Of a stretch of DNA of 5,452 bases, positions 1-5,452 are shown one piece after another. Numbering within the stretch: the first letter of the stretch is position 1; every line of letters begins with the position of its first letter. The position numbers and the translations under genes were made by a program. Under the pieces are notes generated by a model, which saw nothing but the letters and a program-made list of their open reading frames with translations, made no database searches and was not told the DNA's origin. Where the stretch lies: assembly GCA_039933015.1 (NCBI GenBank), contig JBDTOX010000068.1, forward strand, positions 1 through 5,452, given 5' to 3'. The DNA comes from JBDTOX01 sp039933015. Lineage in GTDB: Bacteria; Pseudomonadota; Gammaproteobacteria; Burkholderiales; Methylophilaceae.

Positions 1-2
1 AT

Positions 3-3000
3 GTCGGCTATTACTTGATAGATGACGGGCGGCAGATGCTGGAGCGTGCGGTCGGCTGCCGGTTGTCGTGGAAATTGCGGGTCAACCGGGCGTGCCGGCA
101 TTATCGCCTGCCCCTGTACCTTGGCCCTGTCCTGCTGTTTACGCTACTGGCAGCCTGGGCCGTGCTTTTCTCTTTCGACGCAGAGCGCGTATGCGCCTGG
201 CAATACTGGCTTTTTGCGATCCCCCTCGCCATCGCTCTCTCGGCGCTGGCTGTCTCGCTAGTGAACTTGGTGGTTACGCTATTCTTACCGCCCCGCGCAT
301 TACCACGATTGGATTTTTCACACGGTATTCCAGATATGCACCGCACTATGGTGATAGTCCCTACCTTGCTGAGCAGTATGCAAGAGATTGATGATCTGCT
401 CGAAGCCCAGGAGATTCGCTATCTCGGTAACCGCGATCCTAATCTGTTCTTTGCCTTGCTGACGGATTTTCGCGACGCGCCTGAGCGCACGTTGCCAGAG
501 GATGATGCCTTGCTCGCCCACGCCCGCGCATCTGTCCAGGCACTCAACAAGACCTACGCAGATGACCGCCCGTGCATCTTTTATCTGTTTCACCGGCCTC
601 GGGTATGGAATCCATACGAATGCGTGTGGATGGGGTATGAGCGCAAGCGCGGCAAGCTGGAGCAGTTCAATGCCCGGCTCAGGGGAGGGGGGAAAGCCGC
701 GTTCTCGCATATTGTCGGTGATACGTCCATGCTCGGTACGGTCAAGTACGTCATCACCTTGGATACGGATACGCAACTGCCTCGCGATTCTGCACGCACC
801 CTGATAGGAAACATGGCGCATCCTCTCAATCGGCCGGTGTACGATGCCGACAAAGGGCGTATAGACGCGGGCTATGCGATCCTGCAGCCACGCGCCTCCA
901 TCAGCCTGATCAGTGCTGGCCAGTCGCGCTTTACCAAACTGTTCGCGGGGGAGTCAGGCATCGATCCGTACACACGTGAAGTGTCGGATGTCTACCAGGA
1001 TATTTTCGGGGAGGGATCATTTATCGGCAAGGGCATCTACGACGTTGATGCTTTTCGCCAGGCCGTCGATGGACGCTTCCCGGAGAATCTCATTCTCAGT
1101 CACGACTTGCTGGAAAGCGGATATGCACGTTCGGCGCTGGTAACCGATGTCGATCTCATTGAAGAGCATCCGCTCAGTTACACCATAGAGGCCAGTCGGC
1201 GGCACCGGTGGATACGGGGCGACTGGCAGATTGCCGGCTGGCTGCTGCCGCGCGTACCCGGCTCGGAATTAAATGGATCTCCAGGATCAAATGAATTGTC
1301 CGGCTCAAGTGGATCGAAGGCGAGACGGCAACCGAACCCGCTCACTGCCTTGTCGGTGTGGAAAATTTTCGACAACCTCAGACGCAGCCTCGTGTCGCCA
1401 GCGCTGCTTGTCTTGCTGGCGGGAGGTTGGCTATTTGGTCCGGGACCGGCGTGGGTCTGGACACTTCTGGTTGCGGGTGTGGTGTTCATACCTGCATTGC
1501 TGGGGGCTGTGATCGAGCTTATCCGTAAGCCAGAAGAACGTGATTGGCTAGTACACGTGGTGCTGACAAGCAAATCCGCGGGCCGCCCGATAGTGCTCGC
1601 CATGCTGACCTTGATCCTGTTGCCCTACGACACACTGATTAGCCTGGATGCCATCTTGCACTCGGGTGTGCGGATGCTGTTTACACGACGCGGATTGCTG
1701 CTTTGGCATATACCGGCGTATTCCAAGCGTAACGCGCGCAGCACGCTAACCGATTTTTTTATGGAGATGTGGATCGCCCCGGCATTAGCTTTGTTAATAG
1801 GCTTGGCTTTAGCCTGGTCCTGGACTTTGGGGAGCAGCCAGCCTGCGGAGTTGCTTGTCTGTCTGCCCGTTTTGCTGCTCTGGATGTTGTCGCCAGCCGT
1901 GGGCTGGTGGATCAGCATTCCGCTTGTATCTCCTTTACCGGACTTGACCGCGGACCAACGGTTATTCCTGCGGGCTTCGGCCCGGAGAACCTGGCGCTTT
2001 TTTGCGGAGTTCGTCGGTCCACAGGACAATTGGCTGCCACCTGATAACTTCCAGGAATATCCGGCGCCCATCATTGCCTCGCGCACTTCGCCCACGAACA
2101 TAGGCATGTCGCTGCTGGCGAACCTGGCAGCATATGATTTTGGTTACATTCCTGCGGGAGAGTTCCTGCGCTTGACTTCGAACACTCTGGCTACGATGGA
2201 AAAGCTGGAGCGCTACCGCGGCCATTTTTACAATTGGTACGACACGCGCACACTGCAGCCGCTTCGTCCGCAATACGTCTCTTCGGTGGACAGCGGTAAC
2301 CTGGCCGGCAGCCTGCTCACCTTACAAGCCGGGCTGGCTGAGCTGAAGGACCAGCCGGTGCTGTCATCAAACGCGTTAATGGGGCTGCAGGATACCTTGC
2401 AGGTGCTTGCCAAACACGTGCCTTCATCACTAGCGCCGGACCTGGCGAAAAAGATCAAGTCTCTGCAGGGTAAGCTGCACACACTCACGCTGCCTCTGCT
2501 CACGCCTAACGCACAGCCGCAACCGCTGGCCGCCGCAGAGAACTTGCTGGAGGAGATTCACTGTGCCAGCGGGGAGTTGGTTGCATGGCTGCCAGCGGAT
2601 GTTGATATTGATGGCGAACTGTATTACTGGGCGCAGGCATTTAACCGGCAATCCCACGCACTGCGAGAGGATATTGGCTTGCTGATGCCCGAGCCGCGGC
2701 ACTATAACAATATCCCCACACTGGCAGAACTGGCCGGCGCGCAGGCCGTTGGCACCGAATCTCTGTCTTCAGGCCGCGCAGCCGCGGCTGCGCGACTCAG
2801 AATGATAGATGGTTTGGTGGATCGTTGCCGCGCACTGGCGGTGATGGATTTTGAATTTCTTTACGATACGTCGTGCGACTTGCTGAGCATAGGTTACGAC
2901 GTGGGCGAACGGCACCGCGATCCCGCCTGTTACGATCTGCTGGCATCAGAAGCGCGCCTGGCCAGTTTCCTGCTCATCGCGCAGGGGCAGGTACCGCAGA

Positions 3001-5452
3001 AGCATTGGTTTTCACTCGGTCGCCTGCTGACCAGTCATGGCGGTGATGTGAGCCTGATTTCGTGGAGCGGCTCGATGTTTGAGTACCTCATGCCACGGCT
3101 GATCATGTCGGGTTTTGAAAATACCTTGCTGGAGCATACATGCAAGACCGTGGTGTCGCGCCAGATTGAATATGGCCGGCAACGCGCTGTGCCATGGGGC
3201 ATTTCCGAGTCCTGCTACAACGCCACCGACATGCAACAAGTATATCAGTATCGGGCTTTCGGCGTGCCCGGGCTGGGCTTCAAGCGCGGGCTGGGAGACG
3301 ACCTGGTCATCGCTCCCTATGCTAGCGCACTAGCACTGACGGTGATGCCTCGGGAAGCTTGCCGCAATTTGCAGGCACTAGCCGCTAATGGTTTCCTCGG
3401 TATCTATGGGTTCTATGAGGCCATCGATTACACGCCTGCGCGTGTGCCCAGGGGGAAGAATCACGCCGTCGTGCGTACGTTCATGGCGCATCACCAGGGT
3501 ATGAGCCTGCTGGCTTTTGAGCATGTGCTGCTCAACCAGCCGATGCAGCGCCGATTCATGTCCGCACCCGTAGTAAAGGCCACTGAGCTGCTGCTGCAAG
3601 AGCGTGTGCCGAAGAAGGGGGCTACCTTGCACCCGCACGCTGCTGAAGTGAGCGCCGTCGCGCGACCGCCCGTCGCGGAAGCAGACGCGGTCATGCGCGT
3701 GTTTACCAACCCGAACTCGCAGATACCAGAAGTTCACTTGTTGTCCAACGGCAGCTACCACGTTATGGCGACCAATGCTGGTGGCGGTTACAGTCGCTGG
3801 CGCGACATGGCCGTTACCCGTTGGCGTGAGGATGCCACAGCCGATTGCTGGGGCACATTCATTTACTTGCGTGACCGCGACACGGGGCGCTATTGGTCAA
3901 CCGCGTATCAACCAACGTTGCGCCAGGCAGACCACTACGAAGCTATTTTCGTACAGGCGCGTGCTGAATACCGGCGGCGCGATCAGGCGATCGAAGCGCA
4001 CACCGAGATCAGCGTTTCACCTGAAGACGACGTCGAGATCCGTCGTGTCAAGCTGACCAACCTGTCGTCCCGTGCCCGTCATATTGAGGTGACGAGTTAC
4101 GCGGAGGTCGTATTAGCGTCGTTGAGTGCCGACTTGGCACATCGTGCTTTCAGTAATTTATTCGTGCAGACTGAAATCCTGCCCGACCGGCAGGCGATTC
4201 TCTGCACGCGGCGGCGCCGCACGCCGGGAGAGCAGGTGCCGTGGATGTTTCATCTGATGGCAGCACCTGGTGCTAATGTCGGTGAGCCATCTTACGAGAC
4301 TGACCGCTCTAAATTTATCGGGCGCGGCCGAACGGCAGTCAACCCCGTGGTACTGGATAGCAGTGACAGCCCATTGACGCTGTCGAACACGGAGGGTTCG
4401 GTGCTCGATCCCATCGTGGCGATCCGCCGCACCATCCTCTTGTCACCCGACGCATCGGCGACCGTGCAGATCATCTCCGGTGTCGCGGACTCGCGCGAGG
4501 CGGCGTTGGCTTTGCTTGACAAGTATTGTGACCGGCACTTCGTTGAGCGTGCCTTTGAAATGGCATGGTTCCAGAGCCAGGAGGTGCTGCGCCACCTCAA
4601 CATAGCGGAAGCCGATGCACAGGTCTACGGCCGGCTGGCCACCTCCGTCATTTATGCCAATGCCTTACGCCGCGCCGCGCCCAGCGTCACTGCTCGTAAC
4701 CAGCTTGGTCAGTCCGGGCTGTGGCGCTTTGCCGTCTCGGGTGATCTGCCGATCATCCTGCTACGAATTGGCGACCTGAACCGCATCGACCTGGTAAAAC
4801 AGGTACTGCAAGCCCATGCTTATTGGCGGAAGAAGGGCTTGACTGTGGACCTGGTGATCGTGAACGAGGATTTCTCGGGCTACCGGGCGGTGCTGCAAGA
4901 CCTGATCATGGGGCTGATCAACACGGGCCCCGAAGTGCAAATGATCGACAAACCGGGTGGAGTCTTCGTGCGGCGTGCCGAAGACATGTCCGAAGATGAA
5001 CGGGTATTGTTCCAGACGGTCGCCCGCATCGTGTTCACCGATACCACTGAGACATTGGTCGCGCAGGTGGAACGCCGCGTGTCGGCAGAACGTGTGTCGG
5101 AGCGTCTGGAGCCATTGCTGCGCCCAGGTGCTGGGCATGCCCAGCCGTTGCCAGCGCAGGAACGCATTTTCTACAATGGCCTGGGGGGCTTCACGCCGGA
5201 CGGGCGCGAATACGTTATCACCCTTGAACCTGGGCAGAGCACGCCGGCACCGTGGGTCAATGTCATAGCCAGCCCGCACATAGGCACGGTCGTCAGCGAG
5301 AGCGGGAGCGCGTATACCTGGGTGGAGAATGCACACGAATTCCGGCTGACCACCTGGCACAATGATCCGATCAGCGATAGCAGCGGCGAGGCGCACTACA
5401 TACGCGACGAGGAAACAGGTGCGTTCTGGTCGCCGACGCCGTTGCCCGCCCG
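3..5452 (+). CDS. ndvB: Cyclic beta-1,2-glucan synthase (NdvB/ChvB/Cgs family), internal fragment, both ends missing
   Basis: Seen: one uninterrupted frame of 1,816 codons fills the window. It begins with G-Y-Y-L-I-D-D-G-R and ends with W-S-P-T-P-L-P-A, both inside the family's conserved sequence, so the gene continues on both sides. Domain order is membrane pair, GT84 glycosyltransferase, membrane block, GH189-type cyclization region, then GH94-type regions, which is the full NdvB order without its N-terminal part and last catalytic barrel. Known for the family: an inner-membrane enzyme of about 2,800-2,900 residues that starts, elongates, cyclizes and length-controls beta-1,2-glucan from UDP-glucose; the product is a periplasmic glucan involved in osmotic adaptation and, in some species, host interaction. 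Inferred: the copy is probably functional, because no frameshift or stop is present and the recognisable motifs are intact. No neighbour genes are visible, so operon structure is unknown. The symbol is by family; product and ring size in this organism are unproven. Confidence 0.95.
114..287 (+). other. Two transmembrane helices preceding the GT84 domain
   Basis: Residues about 38-58 and 66-95 form two strongly hydrophobic stretches separated by a short polar turn containing D59, E61 and R62. They follow a basic segment (several Arg/Lys between residues 20 and 35). The second helix runs straight into P-P-R-A-L-P-R-L-D-F, the usual entry to the family's glycosyltransferase domain. In NdvB/Cgs proteins this pair belongs to the N-terminal membrane region, and the basic flank fits a cytoplasmic side by the positive-inside rule. 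Further helices may lie upstream, outside the window. Helix limits are by eye. Confidence 0.8.
291..1259 (+). other. GT84 glycosyltransferase domain (beta-1,2-glucan polymerisation)
   Basis: Residues about 97-419. Seen in order: the first strand M-V-I-V-P-T (116-121); N-R-D-P-N-L-F-F-A-L-L-T-D-F; the metal/nucleotide-sugar motif T-L-D-T-D-T (252-257, D254 and D256), encoded by the exact tandem hexamer gatacg at 762-773; G-E-G-S-F-I-G-K-G-I-Y-D-V-D (336-349); S-H-D-L-L-E (366-371), in the position of the catalytic acidic motif; and R-R-H-R-W-I-R-G-D-W-Q (399-409), whose R399/R402/W403 fit the (Q/R)xxRW signature of processive inverting GT-A enzymes. Known: this domain of Cgs transfers glucose from UDP-glucose to the growing beta-1,2 chain on the cytoplasmic face. 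Every expected motif is present, so I infer an active transferase. The fold also resembles GT2 enzymes such as cellulose synthase, but the wording and the downstream domains are specific to GT84. Confidence 0.93.
1260..1319 (+). repeat. Gly/Ser-rich linker with a degenerate 9-residue tandem duplication
   Basis: After the conserved end of GT84 (L-L-P-R-V-P), residues 420-438 are almost entirely Gly, Ser, Asn, Glu and Leu. Two adjacent 27-base units can be aligned: E-L-N-G-S-P-G-S-N (1266-1292) and E-L-S-G-S-S-G-S-K (1293-1319), identical at 6 of 9 residues and about 16 of 27 bases. The reading frame is kept, and the family sequence resumes at N-P-L-T-A-L-S-V-W-K-I-F-D-N. It looks like a flexible tether between the catalytic domain and the next membrane helix. 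The duplication is old or degenerate, and ordinary low-complexity drift could also explain it. Confidence 0.6.
1389..1925 (+). other. Membrane block of about five transmembrane helices
   Basis: Hydrophobic segments lie at residues about 463-479, 484-507, 529-548, 590-609 and 617-641. They are separated by polar or charged loops, notably R-K-P-E-E-R-D (508-514) and the basic stretch K-R-N-A-R (575-579). In this family the block follows GT84 and, together with the N-terminal helices, anchors the enzyme in the inner membrane and forms the translocation-like core seen in related processive synthases. The segment D-N-L-R-R-S-L just before the first helix is the usual entry. Helix number and limits are by eye; the third segment (around L-L-P-Y-D-T-L-I-S-L-D) is the weakest and may be interfacial. 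Confidence 0.78.
1950..3602 (+). other. Cyclization region, GH189 type (includes glycoamylase-like core, Pfam PF10091 type)
   Basis: Residues about 650-1200. Seen: R-T-S-P-T-N-I-G (694-701), then H-F-Y-N-W-Y-D-T...S-V-D-S-G-N-L-A-G (741-768). A helical, less conserved stretch follows, then I-S-W-S-G-S-M-F-E-Y-L-M-P (around 1019-1031), P-W-G-I-S-E-S (1064-1070), F-G-V-P-G-L-G-F-K-R-G-L-G-D-D (1086-1100), G-F-Y-E-A-I-D-Y-T-P (1136-1145) and F-M-A-H-H-Q-G-M-S-L-L (1160-1170). These are the hallmark blocks of the central NdvB domain. Known: the equivalent domain from a thermophile was shown to cyclize beta-1,2-glucan by transglycosylation and founded GH189, related to the GH144 endo-beta-1,2-glucanases. 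Conserved acids E1027, E1069, E1139 and D1142 are catalytic candidates, but I cannot assign the two key residues without an alignment. The borders are approximate. Confidence 0.85.
2775..2794. repeat. Perfect 20-base palindrome inside the coding sequence
   Basis: The sequence CGCGCAGCCGCGGCTGCGCG equals its own reverse complement over all 20 bases; the symmetry breaks at 2774/2795. It encodes R-A-A-A-A-A-R (residues 925-931), itself symmetrical, in the variable helical part of the cyclization region. The RNA could form a GC-only stem of about eight pairs with a four-base loop. No run of T follows, so it is not a standard terminator. It may simply follow from alanine and arginine codon choice in GC-rich DNA. 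Confidence 0.7.
3693..4532 (+). other. First GH94-type N-terminal beta-sandwich (ChvB/NdvB repeat 1)
   Basis: Residues about 1231-1510. Seen: M-R-V-F-T-N-P-N, P-E-V-H-L-L-S-N-G-S-Y-H-V-M, T-N-A-G-G-G-Y-S-R-W-R-D (Y1263, W1266), T-R-W-R-E-D (1272-1277), Y-L-R-D-R-D-T-G-R-Y-W-S (1288-1299), then alternating hydrophobic strands through V-T-S-Y-A-E-V-V and A-F-S-N-L-F-V-Q-T-E, ending near S-G-V-A-D-S-R-E-A-A-L. This matches the substrate-binding beta-sandwich found at the N-terminus of GH94 phosphorylases such as cellobiose phosphorylase; NdvB proteins carry two. Known: the GH94 part of Cgs trims linear chains by phosphorolysis and so controls ring size. A linker rich in Ala, Pro and charged residues (about 1203-1230) separates it from the cyclization region. 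An R-R-R-R cluster (1403-1406) sits in what is probably a surface loop. Confidence 0.88.
4533..5159 (+). other. Helical connector between the two GH94-type sandwiches
   Basis: Residues about 1511-1719. Mostly helical in appearance, with F-V-E-R-A-F-E-M-A-W-F-Q-S-Q-E-V-L-R-H-L and Y-G-R-L-A-T-S-V-I-Y-A-N-A near its start. It carries the strongly conserved family block N-Q-L-G-Q-S-G-L-W-R-F-A-V-S-G-D-L-P-I-I (1566-1585), followed by V-N-E-D-F-S-G-Y (1621-1628). The G-x-S-G-D-x-P-I wording also occurs in GH94 proteins, where this segment links the sandwich to the barrel. Its later part (about 1640-1719) is less conserved and charged. I assign no separate catalytic role to it. Confidence 0.75.
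5160..5452 (+). other. Second GH94-type beta-sandwich (ChvB/NdvB repeat 2), truncated by the window end
   Basis: Residues about 1720-1816. Seen: E-R-I-F-Y-N-G-L-G-G-F (1720-1730), a recognisable start of the second sandwich, then P-A-P-W-V-N-V-I-A (1749-1757), S-E-S-G-S-A-Y-T-W-V-E-N (1765-1776), W-H-N-D-P-I-S-D (1785-1792), Y-I-R-D-E-E-T-G-A-F-W-S-P (1799-1811). The sequence stops mid-domain; the rest of the sandwich and the (alpha/alpha)6 catalytic barrel with the phosphorolysis general acid must lie downstream. Phosphorolytic competence therefore cannot be judged from this window. Confidence 0.88.

Noticed and set aside
1..18. ATG at position 1 as a possible gene start
   Set aside because: Its frame hits TGA after five codons, and the true frame from position 3 already encodes conserved family sequence, so the gene starts upstream.
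681..697. G-rich run (aggggaggggggaaa) as a programmed frameshift site or sequencing error
   Set aside because: The frame before and after the run is the same and matches the family (R-L-R-G-G-G-K-A-A-F-S-H). A -1 shift would stop at TGA 719-721 and I see no stimulatory structure.
318..821. Open frame of 167 codons on the - strand
   Set aside because: It is antisense to the GT84 domain, including its DxD motif, and has no recognisable family features; it is explained by codon bias of the real gene.
4211..4220. Ten-base palindrome gcggcgccgc
   Set aside because: It is short, falls in four consecutive Arg codons, and has no T-run after it; chance in GC-rich coding sequence is sufficient.
4761..5396. 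Open frame of 211 codons on the - strand
   Set aside because: It lies wholly opposite highly conserved NdvB sequence, has no recognisable motif, and its composition (rich in His, Arg, Gln, Pro) is typical of a shadow frame in GC-rich DNA.
1..5452. tRNA, rRNA, CRISPR array, insertion sequence, promoter or terminator
   Set aside because: The window is coding throughout. I saw no repeat-spacer pattern, transposase motif, flanking inverted repeats, tRNA-like cloverleaf or hairpin followed by a T-run.

Overview
The whole window is the interior of one very large protein-coding gene on the + strand. One reading frame (codons starting at position 3, 6, 9 and so on) stays open from the first to the last base. 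It gives 1,816 complete codons with no start codon that can be assigned and no stop codon. The protein reads as a cyclic beta-1,2-glucan synthase of the NdvB/ChvB/Cgs family. Members usually run to about 2,800-2,900 residues, so roughly a third of the gene lies outside: an N-terminal part upstream and the C-terminal catalytic barrel downstream. Because codon n starts at position 3n, residue numbers used here are position divided by 3, counted within the window and not from the true start.

Layout, 5' to 3': a pair of membrane helices (about 114-287); a cytoplasmic GT84 glycosyltransferase domain with all its expected motifs (about 291-1259); a short Gly/Ser-rich linker containing a degenerate 9-residue duplication (1260-1319); a membrane block of about five helices (1389-1925); a large (alpha/alpha)-barrel-type region matching the cyclization domain now classed as GH189, with the Pfam glycoamylase-like core (about 1950-3602); a first GH94-type beta-sandwich (about 3693-4532); a helical connector with the family signature G-Q-S-G-L-W...S-G-D-L-P (about 4533-5159); and the start of a second GH94-type beta-sandwich, cut by the window end (5160-5452).

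From knowledge of the family, these parts act in sequence in one polypeptide at the inner membrane. GT84 polymerises glucose from UDP-glucose into linear beta-1,2-glucan, the GH189 region closes the chain into a ring, and the GH94 region trims chains by phosphorolysis and so sets ring size. The product is normally exported to the periplasm by an NdvA/ChvA-type ABC transporter, which is not in this window.

The protein type, the moderately high GC content (judged by eye) and the motif wording suggest a proteobacterium, but I cannot name the genus. No RNA gene, mobile element, CRISPR array, promoter or terminator is supported. Nothing here points to a new system. The points worth a second look are a perfect 20-base palindrome inside the coding sequence, the duplicated Gly/Ser linker, and a visible internal duplication of the GH94 sandwich.
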